From: Symbiodinium natans
Lineage: Eukaryota; Sar; Dinophyceae; Suessiales; Symbiodiniaceae
Reading direction: 5' to 3'
NCBI GenBank assembly: GCA_905221605.1
Contig: CAJNDS010001026.1
Coordinates: 1 to 40,764 of the forward strand
Length of the DNA: 40,764 nucleotides
This document shows, piece by piece, positions 31,044 through 40,726 of the stretch. The notes under the pieces were generated by a model. That model had not been told where the DNA came from, ran no database searches, and saw nothing but the letters and a program-made list of their open reading frames with translations. The translations under genes were made by a program, and so were the position numbers. Numbering within the stretch: the first letter of the stretch is position 1; each line of letters opens with the position of its first letter.

Positions 31044-31222
31044 TCACGTTCACGTACATGTCTGTAAGAGCAAGGTTTGGTACCTGCATCTTTTGGATTT
31101 GTACTTTTCTTGCCAACATGCGTAACAGCTTCTCAGTGCTTGTTGCATGAGTTGTGAACATGTGTGGCATGTTTGTCGCTCAAGCTTGGGGCTTGAAAAT
31201 TTTTCACCCGCCCGCCCGCCCG

Positions 31223-31444
31223 GGGTTGTAGTCGCCTGGGGCGATCGGGAGCTTGGTGCTCGTCCTAACCTTCTCACTTCGGTTGGACCGAAGCGAGATT
31301 GTGTTTTCCTGATGCTGGGAGATTGCACCTCATTGGAAAAAGATGGGAGTTCGCATGTGCTTCTTGTTGTGCAAGTAGAACCGGGATTCTCATGGGAATG
31401 ATACTTGCATTTCTACGTTTCGAAGAGTTTGCCAATTTTTACGA
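31223..31444 (+). other. Second copy of the insertion site, unoccupied
   Basis: 31223-31299 equals 11274-11350 and 31300-31444 equals 30790-30934, joined with no extra or missing base. It is the pre-integration sequence of the YR element, duplicated 433 bp beyond the element's right end. It is preceded by a (cccg)n run. Confidence 0.85.
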
Positions 31445-31753
31445 AAGGCCACAAGAAGAACTACCTCTTGCCACACGTGCCCAATCCCTCCGGGATATCT
31501 GCCTCCCAAAGAGGAGTATTCCACTTTAGGAACGCCGCGTCCGCCTCCCAAATTGGAGTAGCCTAGGGGGTATACTACGCCTGTGGGATCTCTTCTCTCG
31601 GACAGCTTGCCATTCGCCCAGAGCAGCGCCCGTGAGAAAAGAGGGAAGTGCGCTGTTGAACCTTATACCCTAACCCCAAGGGTTTCCTGGTATAGGTGGT
31701 TCGCCTTCCCTCTCCATATACAGGTTAGGTCATGCAGTGTGCGTTGGCTGAAC
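31445..31753 (+). mobile_element. Diverged 3'-end relic of a related YR element
   Basis: This segment resembles the spacer plus B2 in the same order: gcctcccaaa-type repeats at 31501 and 31543, then gggggta, cgtgggatct-like, cgcccagagcagc (31616), ttataccctaacccc, and aggttaggtcatgcagtg (31722-31739), ending near ggctgaac. Substitutions and indels are many, so it belongs to another, older or different subfamily. Only the terminal part is present and no coding region adjoins it. Confidence 0.65.
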
Positions 31754-32397
31754 CAAGCATTTACAGCTCATGCACAGACATGCTGCCACAGTTTCCTTTC
31801 CTAGTGGGACCAATGTTTACCTTGTGAACGCCGTGCATCTTTCCCGAATGGCCTCTTTCGTCAGGCCCGCCGGCGAATAGAGCGCTAAGACATCGTTGTG
31901 GACGGGGCGAGGTGGGTGTTTGTTTGTGCGCTTCTTGGTTAGTAAGAGCAAGAACGCTGAGGAAGCGCATAGCGCTGGCCTTTTTTTGCTAGTACGAGCG
32001 AGAACGCAGCAAAGGTGTGTGTGTGTGTGTGTGTGCCTTCGACGGGCCTTCGAAGCATCCAGTTCGCGCGCAGTGGCTGTGCTGCTGCTGTGTGGCTGTA
32101 CCAGCCATTGCACGCGTGGGCTGCGCTGCTTATTGTGTGGCTAAACCAGCCCTCACTTGTTGATGCGAATGACCACGCCCTACACCCAGCAGCGAGCCTG
32201 CCTCCCCCGTCCCTGCAGCATGTCAACAGCTCTGCAGCAGCGAAGTGCGCTTGGGGCGATTGCCACGGCCCCTTAGCTCGCAAGAGCGAGAACGCTACGT
32301 GTGCATATCGATGTGTCAGCTCGGGTTGGCAAGAGCGAGCAAGCCTGTTTCCAAGCCAAGCTCCCCCGTCTTCGCGTTTTGTCGCCAAAAGTGTCCT
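31754..32397. other. Unassigned; GT microsatellite
   Basis: No supported gene. A (GT)11 tract lies at 32014-32035. Two related short segments (gtgtggct.taccagcc, then ctgcgctgctt) repeat at about 32090-32150. Confidence 0.4.
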
Positions 32398-32640
32398 GGC
32401 GTCCCAGGTTCAGCAAATGCCACAGGTCCTCAGGTCCCTATTGCATGCTGCAGACCACCGTGGGTCTTTTTGCCAGGCGTCCCAGCAAATGCCGCAGGTC
32501 CTCAGGTCCCTATTGCAGCGCAGACCGCCGTTGGTCTTGTGCCAGGCGTCCCAGGTTCAGCAGATGCCGCAGGTCCTCAGGTCCCTATTGCAGCACAGAC
32601 CACTGTGGATCTTGTGCCAGGCGTCCCAAGCTCCAGGTGC
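32398..32640 (+). repeat. Tandem repeat, units 78, 69 and 75 bp
   Basis: Three full units and the start of a fourth begin with ggcgtccca at 32398, 32476, 32545 and 32620. All unit lengths are multiples of three, and one frame reads GVPGSADAAGPQVPIAAQ-type peptides in each unit within an ORF from 32245 to 32661. This suggests coding repeats, perhaps an exon, but no start or flanking domain can be named. Confidence 0.6.
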
Positions 32641-32703
32641 CAGGTTGAGGTGCGGTTTTAAAGATGTCCTTCGGTAGGCAGTCCCAAGTGTGCCAGGCGG
32701 GTT

Positions 32704-32925
32704 GTGGTGCAGCCTGAATCGCTGCTTAGTTTTCTGGTCAGCCCGCCTCCCATCCGTTGCAGTGCAGGCGTTGAGTGCCTTGTCGCCAGGTGCCTGAATG
32801 TGTTGTCCAAGGCAATATCGGGCTTGGTGTTGCATGAGCTGCTTGAGGCGGGAGCTGAGCTCTACAAGGAACTGGCGTCTTGGAAGAAGCGAAGAGCAGC
32901 ATTTTGCTGCAAAACCAAAGGCTGA
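32704..32925 (+). CDS. Short hypothetical ORF
   Basis: 73 codons beginning with GTG at 32704; there is no good ATG. The C-terminal half (NVLSKAISGLVLHELLEAGA, then ELYKELASWKKRR) is strongly amphipathic, so it could be an exon of an unrecognised gene that includes the preceding repeat. Weak evidence. Confidence 0.2.
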   Translation: MVQPESLLSFLVSPPPIRCSAGVECLVARCLNVLSKAISGLVLHELLEAGAELYKELASWKKRRAAFCCKTKG

Positions 32926-34105
32926 GAGGCTTGCTGCGACCTCCTTGGAGCTGATGAGCGTTGCGGCTCGTCATTCTGGCGAAGGGGGGCGTGTTCAGGT
33001 TGCGAGCTGCAACTTGTTTGTATGTGGCAGTTGGTCACGCACAGCTGCTCCCTTCACACAACTGCACGTTTCAAGAACCAGTGCAAAAAGAAGGGATCGG
33101 TGCGTTTGCTTCTGACAGTCATGTTCACGTCATGTTCATGTTGGCGGGCTCTTAAGCAGCTGCCGAAATTTTGGGGACCTTTGTCGCTGTTGTCATGTGA
33201 TCGGCTCCGTTTTGGGCCTGCATGTTGCTTTCTTGCTAAAATCAGGAAAACTCGTTTCTTTGAGTTTTTCCTTTCGGCCTCACAACCCCGAAATACAGCC
33301 CATTCATCTTCCACCTGTCACCAGCTTTCGGGTGAGAATCTTCGAAAAGCGGAGCCGCATTTGTCATACGCGCGTGACGCGATTTGACATCTCAGCTTTC
33401 TTTAAAAATCAGGTTCTGTTTTGGAGCGCGAGGCAAGCTAGGTCTCGTTCACTGTGCCAGACGAGCACAATGACATCGTGCCTGACTGTTTGCCTTCGGC
33501 TGCGGGCTTGAGGTTTGCAAATCTGTGTGGCGGGTTTACCTTTAGCATAGCTCCTCACAGCCACTGAGCCCATGCTTTCAATGTGTGGCGGTGCACGCAA
33601 CACCACGGCTGCAGGGCCAAAAACCCTAGTTATCCCGAGTGGACATCGAGCCGTTAGGGAGATGTAGGACCGGGAATCCCCAGCAATCCTGAAGGTGACC
33701 ATCTGATGAGATCATATGCAGGGTCTCCAACAATGCCCCCCGAAAGCAGCAGAGAAATTCTTCCGACGCCGCCCAAACAGCAGGAGCGTCCTGTTCTTAT
33801 CAGCTTCGAGATCGGAACCTATATTTTAGAGTTTCTACCCCCCCTTTTGCCCCACAAACAGCGCCTTCTCCCAGCCCCACAATTAAACGGCTCCTCAGCC
33901 ACCCCGTCTTGCGCACAGGAAGTGCCGGTCCAAGATCCCAGTTTCTGCGCATCCATAAGCCTCTGCAGCCCTCGCCGTGTCCTAGGCTGCCTCGCAGCGC
34001 CGCACGCCAGCTGCAAGCGGGACTCCCGGGACGGTGCCCCGCCAACACCTGCAGGGCCCCCAGGTACAGTGCTCCCGGTTCGTACCCTGACCGCAAACTC
34101 CCGAC
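32926..34105. other. Unassigned 1.2 kb
   Basis: Only short, protein-poor frames on both strands. A Pro-rich frame at 33706-34137 is open but has no domain. No repeats of note. Confidence 0.35.
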
Positions 34106-34807
34106 ATGTATTGGATGGCCCTGAGCTCTCAGCCTAGACTCCACAGCAATATTCGGTTCAATCCAGGAGTGGCCGGACCATACCCCCAGCAAGGCAGTGA
34201 TTCACAGATGCGGAACCTCGGGCGGGATGATCGCATTGCTCGACACGGGACGGAGACCGCTCAGTATGCGTTTGGTCACCTGGATGGTGCCGCAAGCGTC
34301 GGCTTGAATGCCGGGGGCAGGCTTTGCTGCATGTGCTGCGAGTCGCTTGGCAAGCTGTCGTGCAAAAACTGGTGCTTTCTCATTCTCGGCGTGATGATTT
34401 TCCTCATGTCATTCTCGGTCCATCAGCAGGCAAGCACTTTCGTCTTCGTGCTCTGGTTACTTTTCCTGGTTGGTTGCGGTGGTGCAGTTTTCTTTGCATG
34501 CAAGAAGTGCAAGGCCACCGGGAATGGACCTGGACAAGAACCTGGTCCAGCTGCGCAGGTGCCAGGAGCTGTTGACGCGACAGAAGCAGAGCCAGCGCCC
34601 CACGAACCTGATGATGTTGAAGTGAAGCGAAGCTTGTCCGGCGACCTGAGCTCAGCTGGACAAGCTGCTTGTCCAGCTGAGCAAGTTCCAGGCGCTCGGG
34701 CTTTTGCTTCGCCAGAGCTGCAGCGAGCACCTCACCAATGCGATGATGCTGAAGTGCAGGGGAGCTCCTCTGGCGACGTGCCAGTTGCACAGCTTGTCGA
34801 ACTGTAG
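34106..34807 (+). CDS. Two-TM membrane protein with duplicated acidic tail
   Basis: 233 codons, ATG at 34106. The N-terminal 70 residues are polar. A Cys cluster (LCCMCC, residues 73-78), a possible palmitoylation site, precedes two membrane helices at about 89-105 (NWCFLILGVMIFLMSF) and 111-131 (TFVFVLWLLFLVGCGGAVFF), followed by a stop-transfer CKKCK. The C-terminal tail is a twofold repeat: residues 149-182 (AAQVPGA to SLSGD) and 191-224 (AEQVPGA to SSSGD), each ending in an acidic DD-x-E-V motif. The composition and the clear topology support a real gene or final exon. The family is not recognised; location in a cellular membrane is predicted. Confidence 0.55.
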   Translation: MYWMALSSQPRLHSNIRFNPGVAGPYPQQGSDSQMRNLGRDDRIARHGTETAQYAFGHLDGAASVGLNAGGRLCCMCCESLGKLSCKNWCFLILGVMIFLMSFSVHQQASTFVFVLWLLFLVGCGGAVFFACKKCKATGNGPGQEPGPAAQVPGAVDATEAEPAPHEPDDVEVKRSLSGDLSSAGQAACPAEQVPGARAFASPELQRAPHQCDDAEVQGSSSGDVPVAQLVEL

Positions 34808-35374
34808 CCTCTAGTGCCGCAGTTGAAGCATCTGATGTAGAATGTACAGTGGCTGCTTTGTGCCCTAAACAGGTTGGTGGTCTCTGTTTTTGGGCATCTG
34901 TAAGGAGTAGGGACCTGGGCCTAGAGGGGCAGCAGATCAACAGACCACCAGCCTGTATCATTTGTACCACGGAGGCGCAATCTTGCTACGCACTTGTCCT
35001 TGTCCGACAATCCTGCCGCTGATGCCCTGAAACCTTGCTAAAACTTCTTGGTCTTCATGACGTTTGAAGCTCGAGGTTAGGCTGCAGGGTTCAGGGCTTT
35101 GAGTAAATCGATTCTTTTCTTGGAAGCTCGTGGCGTCTTGTGCGGAAGCCCTTAGCCCAAGCTCAAGCTGCCAGAGCCAAGCCAGTCAGATATCAAAGCC
35201 TAGGCGGTGTCAGTGTAGGCGCACAGGGTAGCGGGGTAGGAGGGTGTAGGAGTGCTGGCGGTTCAAAGTGTTTGAAGTGGTGGCTCCGAGGCAGCCAGGC
35301 AGTGTCTGTGCCCCACTTTGCAGGACCATACCCAACCCGGGAACCCCTCATGGCTCGATCCAGGTGTGAGTGCT
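34808..35374. other. Unassigned intergenic stretch
   Basis: No supported gene or strong repeat. It separates two convergent ORFs (plus-strand membrane protein, minus-strand Lys-rich ORF). Confidence 0.35.
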
Positions 35375-35917
35375 CTAAGCTCCCAAACCCGCCCCCGCAA
35401 CACTGGAGTGCCCTGTGCTCCCCATCACCCCAAGGTCTTCATCGACATTTTCGTCCGTCTTCGTGCCAGGCTCTGAGTGAACAGACGCTTTAGGCAGCTC
35501 CGCGACCGACCCTTTCTTTGAGTGCTTTGCCTGCTTATCAAGTACCTTCACTCCCGTTTTTGGTGGCTTCACTCGTGCCTTCCCGTGTTTGGTGCCTTCA
35601 CCCGTTTTTGGTGCCTTCAGTCCCATTTTTGGTGCCTTCACCCCGTTTTTTGGTGCCGTTTCCCCTTTTTTTGGTGGCAACGAGTCGATGAGCAGGTTGT
35701 GCAGTTGGCGGCTGGCTTGGCTCATGGGTGCTCTTTTGGACGAGGCGGGCTTTCCTTTCTCATTTATCATGCACGTGAACATGAGCATGCCAGCATGCTG
35801 TTGGCAGGTGCGGGCTATGGTCCAGCCTCCAACAAGTGGATGAGGCCTCTGTTGTGCAGCTGTTGTTCGCGCGGGTTTGCATTGCAACATGCTGGTTGAG
35901 CGTACCTCCGTTGCCAC
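35375..35917 (-). CDS. Lys/Pro-rich repeat protein (histone H1-like tail)
   Basis: 180 codons on the minus strand. Residues of about 85-145 are a basic repeat: variants of (K)APK(N/M/T)G(V/L/E)K in tandem, produced by 24-27-bp DNA repeats at about 35575-35690, followed by KPPKTGVKVLDKQAKHSKKG. This looks like a histone H1-type or nucleolar basic tail. Dinoflagellates use non-canonical basic chromatin proteins, but the link is only compositional. The last third is Ser/Asp/Glu-rich. The plus-strand reading of the same repeats is Phe/Trp-rich and less plausible. The start codon (35915-35917) is uncertain. Confidence 0.4.
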   Translation of the reverse strand: MATEVRSTSMLQCKPARTTAAQQRPHPLVGGWTIARTCQQHAGMLMFTCMINEKGKPASSKRAPMSQASRQLHNLLIDSLPPKKGETAPKNGVKAPKMGLKAPKTGEGTKHGKARVKPPKTGVKVLDKQAKHSKKGSVAELPKASVHSEPGTKTDENVDEDLGVMGSTGHSSVAGAGLGA

Positions 35918-36623
35918 CTTGCTGCGCAGTGCTTTGGCAGATTAGCGGAGTTTTTGAAATCCCCCAGCCCTTCACTCCACAACCGATTCTTAAAGCAACA
36001 AGTTGATCCCTTCGCACTTGCGAAGCAAGGGAGGAAGTCCCCCCTTCCCTTGACCCCATTTGTCTCGAACAAGATGAGCATGGGCCTGAAGATTCGTTTC
36101 AGCAGAAAGTAAGTGGCACGTGGAGGTTCCCGCAGCTTTGTTATGCTCGCGTCCAGAGAGGTTGGACATCATTCGATTGTTGAAGGTGAGTCGTTGTATC
36201 ATGTATCGGCTGTGTGTAACAATTTACAGCATCTTGACCGAACGTGTATCCGTAGCTTTCTTGAAGCCTTTAGTGTCTTTGGAACGCATGTCGGAAACAC
36301 AGGCAGCATGCAGCCTTGCAGCATTTTATGTCAGAAGCATGCATTTGCTTTGAATGTAGCTCAGATGACCCAACATGGTAAAATCCTGGTGCCATTGGCT
36401 TTGGCCAGTGGCCCTTGCAACATGGGAGGCTGCGGGCATAGGAAGTGCCCAAATTTGAAGCATTCAGGAGTGCGTTGGGGGTAAGTATGTCAAACACACA
36501 CTCGCAAAGTAGTTGCAAATCAAAACAAGTAGCCCCATTCAACGTTGATCTAGATTCTACACCTTTGAGGATGTTTGCTGAAGTGCTGCAGGATTCAAGG
36601 TACCATAAGCTCCAGTGCAAGCT
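35918..36623. other. Unassigned, upstream of Kelch exons
   Basis: Short frames without domains. It may contain introns or 5' exons of the Kelch gene that I cannot delimit. Confidence 0.3.
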
Positions 36624-36740
36624 GCAGGAGCTGAACCCTTCAAACGCGCCCAGTGCAAGGGCTTCCCATACTGCCGTCTGGGATGCCAGTGACAGCCAAA
36701 TGTTGGTGTTCGGCGGCATCGCGGCCGCATTGGATTTAGA
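36624..36740 (+). CDS. Kelch-repeat exon (partial gene)
   Basis: The frame reads ELNPSNAPSARASHTAVWDA, then SDSQMLVFGG: the second half of one Kelch blade (the SARxxHTAVWD and MLVFGG signature). The 5' edge fits an acceptor after gctgcag. The 3' edge is not clear; the frame runs on to a stop at 36808-36810 with sequence unlike Kelch, so the exon should end soon after FGG. It is about 1 kb upstream of the main Kelch exon in the same orientation. Confidence 0.5.
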
Positions 36741-37717
36741 GGGCTTTAGCCTTCCCAGACAATCCGTTTCTGGAGTTGAGAACTTCAATCGGCGAAGTAG
36801 CTTTCAATGAGATTTCACAATTGTTGCGCAACAAGTTTCGACATTTGCAAGTTTGCCGAAGTTCCAGACACCTGCGGGATGTTCAAGCTTTGTCTATACA
36901 CCATGAACTTGGAGCTTTTCGATGTCCCTGAAAGGGGACAGACATCCTGTGAAGGTTCTGACGAAAACTAGCCGGACCAACGGAGGGTGTTGGATGCACA
37001 GATTTTAAGTTCTCTTCCTATGTTAGGACCTGTCGTAGAACAACCCTAAGCCGCCCGAAACCCGTTTTTGAAGCTTTAAGCGGCCTGAAGGTTTGAGTTT
37101 TAAAACATGAATGTGGGGCTTTTTCGGATAGCCAGGCAATCCAGAACCACAAATCCTGACGCCTCGCAACTCCAACGTTGAGTCCAGGCAACCAAGACGG
37201 CAGTACCAGATTTAGTGACCTTCAATCCTATGGTTCCTCCAAGACCCTTGGAAGCATCTACTGGGACATGCTTTTGCAATTCTGGGTTTTTCGGGTTTTG
37301 TTCCGGGGTTGAGGTTTAAGGGTCTTGGTTTGGGATTGGGAGATCTCCCCCTTGCAAGCACCAGAGCTGTCAAAGCAACAAGTTTTGCAAAAGCTTCACA
37401 TTGCATAGTCTTTGGAACGCCTCTTAGAAGCGAAACTTCAAAGCGTTAATGCCATGTACCCCTAACCCGTAAATCCTACAAAGCACCTCCGAATTTCCAT
37501 GAGACACCCAACATGTTCTTCTCAACCATGTTTTTTTTTTGGGGGGTCTTAGGGTTTGGGTGCAGGCCTTCTTTTTTCCCGTAAAAAAGCACCTAGACGT
37601 GTACGCATTCTGTTTTGGGATCGAGAGCGACCCATGCAATCCCTGATGTTCTCCTGGTCGCACATCCTCAAGCTTGAACGTTTAGGGCCGTTTAGGGCTC
37701 AAGATCACTGAGTTCAG
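36741..37717. other. Probable intron between Kelch exons
   Basis: No coding signal. It contains scattered telomere-like words (tttaggg, ctaaccc), a ten-T then seven-G run at 37531-37547, and ends ttcag at 37713-37717, a good acceptor. The missing half-blade between the two exons must be encoded by an exon I could not find, or be lost. Confidence 0.4.
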
Positions 37718-38317
37718 GAACACATGGTCGGAGATCATTGACGAGGCGGGCGTTACGACCGCTGTAATGCAGCATAAAGCTGCTTGGAATCCGACCGACC
37801 GTGTCATGTACATCGTGGGGGGGAGTGCTGGCCAGTCGAATTACGGAGACTTGAGTAGCTACAATGCGCAGACGTCGACCTGGAGTTCTAGTCCATCTGA
37901 CCTGTCCGAGCCGCGATATGCCGCTTCACTTGTCTGGAACTCCAACGACAATGCGCTGGTGCTTTTTGGTGGTCAGAACTTGGACACAAATGAAGCCTTG
38001 GCATCTGTACATATTTACGATGCCACGAAGAACTCTTGGAGCAGTCCGTCGATTCAAGCGACCCCCACAGCCCGCTGGAGCCACGTGGCCGCCTGGGATT
38101 CCGGTAGCAAGAAGATGCTCGTCTTCGGTGGTCAATCCAGCAACGGCCTGTTGTCAGACCTATGGGAGTTTGACTACGACCAAGAAGCATGGAGTGAGCT
38201 GTCACCCAGCGGTACCAGTCCCTCCGCGCGGGAAGGTCATGCAGCAGTTTGGGATCAGCCAGCTACTTCGATGTTCATCTTCGGCGGCACCGATGGATCT
38301 TCTAACCTTGACAGCTT
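37718..38317 (+). CDS. Kelch-repeat exon
   Basis: About 200 codons with consecutive Kelch blades: NTWSEIIDEAG start, then HKAAWNPTDRVMYIVGG, RYAASLVWNSNDNALVLFGG, RWSHVAAWDSGSKKMLVFGG, and REGHAAVWDQPATSMFIFGG. Each repeats the double Gly and the YDxxxxxW element. Such galactose-oxidase/Kelch domains form beta-propellers for protein or glycan binding. The exon ends at a GT at 38318; joining it to 38422 continues the blade in frame (DSL-FQYDATADAW). Unspliced, the frame stops at 38339-38341. Confidence 0.75.
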
Positions 38318-38421
38318 GTTTCTTAGGGATGCTTGGGAATAGTTTTTGATTTTTTGGGTTCTCTAATTCCTAAGACACAGCAACAATTTTTATTCTTGCT
38401 AGGGTTCCAAAATCAGTATAG
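38318..38421 (+). other. 104-bp GT-AG intron with flanking direct repeat
   Basis: Begins gtttcttaggg and ends gtatag, and the next exon starts gtttcag, so gtttc occurs at both splice boundaries. Near the ends cttaggga and tcctaag are inverted. Removal keeps the Kelch frame. The layout resembles introner-type introns reported from dinoflagellates and other protists. Confidence 0.6.
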
Positions 38422-39580
38422 GTTTCAGTATGATGCAACTGCAGATGCATGGACGGTGCTGGAGAGCGGGGCCTCCGCGCGAGCCTATCACTCGGCAGCC
38501 TGGGATGGGAGCCAGATGTACATCTTCGGGGGTTGGAATGGGCAGCAGGTCCTAAATGATGTGTGGGTCTATCGCACCTCAACATCAACGACCACGCAGA
38601 CTTTTACATCAAGTACAACATCTTCCACTTCCACTTCCAGCACAAGCAGCTCTGTCTCCAGCACAAGTACAACATCTTCCACTAGCACAACGAGTATCTC
38701 GGCAACAACATCCGTCACAACAACAACCTCCGTCACGACAACGACAAGCCAAACGACTTCCTCCACGGTCAGCTCCACCAGTACCCGCAGCACATCCAGC
38801 ACAACCTCCACCACCTCCACCACAACCACCTCCTCGATCAGCTCCACCAGCAGCACTTCCACCAGCAGCACTTCCACCAGCACCCGCAGCACCTCCACCA
38901 CAACCTCTGGCACCACCACCTCGTCGGTCAGCTCTACCAGCAGCACCTCCACCAGCACCCGCAGCACCTCCACCACAACCTCCAGCACAACCACCTCCTC
39001 GGTCAGCTCCACTAGCGGTACTTCCACGAGCACCCACAGCACATCTTGCACAACCTCCAGCACCACTACGTCGATTTCCACGTCATCAACACTGACGTCA
39101 TCGACGTCATCCAGCAGCACCACAGGATCGACTTTAACTGCTACTGAAACGAGTCTCACACCAACCTCCACAGCATCTTCGACCCATAGCACTAGTTCCA
39201 TGTCCTCGACGGGCACAACCAGCTCCACAATGAGCACTTCCACCAAAACTTTGATGGCCGCAGAGTACGCCGTGCTGGAACAAGAGCGAAGGCGAGAAGT
39301 TGCACGAGCCTTGGAGCAGCTTGTTCAGACGGAGGCTGCGGCAGTCCAGCAGCTCGTCGCCACGCTTCCAGAGACCTCTTCTGCAGGGGTCCTGCAGCAG
39401 GTTCAGTTGGACACGGAGAGCGGTGTCATTCAACTTGCAGCTTTTCGTGTAGAGGCCCGGAGCAAAATGCTTCAGTACTCCTCGAAGTTTATATGCTATC
39501 TTCACACCCACTTCTATACGTCACCTGCTATTCAACCCTCCTGTCCGCAGCCCTCACAAGGCCCGCAATCCACCAGGTAG
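38422..39580 (+). CDS. Kelch blade, Ser/Thr-rich linker and helical tail
   Basis: The first 50 codons finish a Kelch blade and add another half (FQYDATADAWTVLESG, then AYHSAAWDGSQMYIFGGWN and VLNDVWVYRT). About 225 codons (38574-39249) of almost pure Ser/Thr follow, with repeated TSSTSTS-type units, a mucin-like stalk likely to be O-glycosylated. Then comes a helical segment (YAVLEQERRREVARALEQL, then EAAAVQQLVATLPE) to about 39470. The last 35 residues are unlike the rest, so an intron probably begins near 39475 and the gene may continue beyond. The domain order suggests an extracellular or wall-associated protein. Codon repeats in the stalk vary, so it is not a recent satellite. Confidence 0.7.
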
Positions 39581-39609
39581 CCCTGAAAAGCCTTGGCGCT
39601 CAGCCCCCA

Positions 39610-39664
39610 AACCTTAAACCCTAAACCCGAAACCCTAAACCCTAAACCCCCTAAACCCTACACC
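39610..39664 (-). repeat. Telomere-like CCCTAAA array
   Basis: About seven degenerate ccctaaa units on the plus strand, the C-strand of the TTTAGGG repeat used by dinoflagellates and plants. Units vary, so it is interstitial and decayed, not a chromosome end. Confidence 0.75.
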
Positions 39665-39841
39665 CTATCATCCTCAAACCTTAAACCCCTAGCATCCTCA
39701 GACCTTGAGAAGGAGCTGTCCTCAGACCACAACGTCAGCAGCTTGCCGGGCCTGGGGTGGCTGACGATGCCTCGGGAGGTCTTGGCCCAGGCGGCTGCGG
39801 GGACGACCAGGCCCTGGGGCATCTCCACCGTTCTCCCCTGG

Positions 39842-39939
39842 TAGGGTTTAGGGTTTGGGGTTTGGGGTTTTGGGTTTAGGGTTTGGGGTTTAGGGTTCAG
39901 GGTTTGGGGTTTAGGGTGTGCTGCAGGGTTTAGGGTTGG
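39842..39939 (+). repeat. Telomere-like TTTAGGG array
   Basis: About twelve units of tttaggg and tttgggg type. It lies opposite in orientation to the array at 39610-39664, so the two make an inverted repeat around a 180-bp spacer. Confidence 0.75.
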
Positions 39940-40066
39940 GGGTGAGTCCGTTTATAGCCAAATCGGGTGACTGGGTGACTGCAGCGGGAACTTGCCCCAT
40001 CCCCACTTACACTCCAAATACTCCAAGCCGAAAACCTCAAACGAACCATCTTGGCAAGGACCGTTG

Positions 40067-40134
40067 ATCATGATGATGATTATTATTATTACTATCATTA
40101 TTCTTATTAATAAGTATAACTATTATCATTATTG
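40067..40134. repeat. ATT/ATC microsatellite
   Basis: Imperfect trinucleotide tract of tga, att and atc units, the most AT-rich stretch of the window. Confidence 0.8.
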
Positions 40135-40726
40135 AGGCCGGTGGTCGTGAGTGTTGTGGCCGTGTCTGACCGCGTGGCGTCGGCGGTGCGGGCGGATGAC
40201 CTGCGGCTCATGGGAGAGGACAGCCCAAGCTTCGGGCGGCGACTGGCGTCCTCCTTGAGGTCGAGGCCAATAAGCACCTTGCCCGACTACAGGGTCCAGT
40301 GAAGTTCAGGTTGAGATGTCCCCCCCCCCCCTAATACTAACAGTCCCTAAAAGGGATTATACTACCCTCTACTACAAACCCTATTCAGGAGCTGTTAGCA
40401 TAATGGGAACATCCCAAAGTTCAGGGTTCATGGACTTGATGCGAGGTTTGTGATCGGTTCTACAGGCAAACTCCTGAAGAGGATCCTTCAGAAGCAGTGG
40501 TAAGGTTTTTTTTAAGGAGAGCAGGTAGGCACTCGAGAAGGTGGCCGCAGGCCTCGAGTTTTGTGAACCTTCGGGTTTCTGCCCCTACATTCCTAAAGCC
40601 GCAAACCCTAGGCCCTAAGCCCCAGAACCTTAAGCCTCCAAACCCAAACGCCAGCAGCTCCCCACCTACGAAGCCCTCAAGACCCCAAGTGCTCAAAGAG
40701 CTCGATTACTTCCAAGACACATCAAA
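40135..40726. other. Unassigned 3' stretch
   Basis: No gene. It holds a 12-base C run at 40320-40331, a 9-base T run at 40506-40514 and further degenerate telomere-like words near 40600-40650. Confidence 0.4.

Noticed and set aside
31160-31185. Possible dinoflagellate spliced-leader relic (gctcaag)
   Set aside because: Only the last seven bases match the leader end; the conserved middle is broken and no gene follows.
35522-35899. Plus-strand Phe/Trp-rich ORF over the KAPKxG repeats
   Set aside because: The minus-strand reading has more natural composition and a longer frame.
37681-37703. Second leader-like word before the Kelch exon (ttagggctcaag)
   Set aside because: It matches only the final bases and lies in the intron, where telomere-like words are common.
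38569-39246. Long minus-strand frame rich in Val/Glu opposite the Ser/Thr stalk
   Set aside because: It is the complement of the Ser/Thr codon repeats, an artefact of composition.
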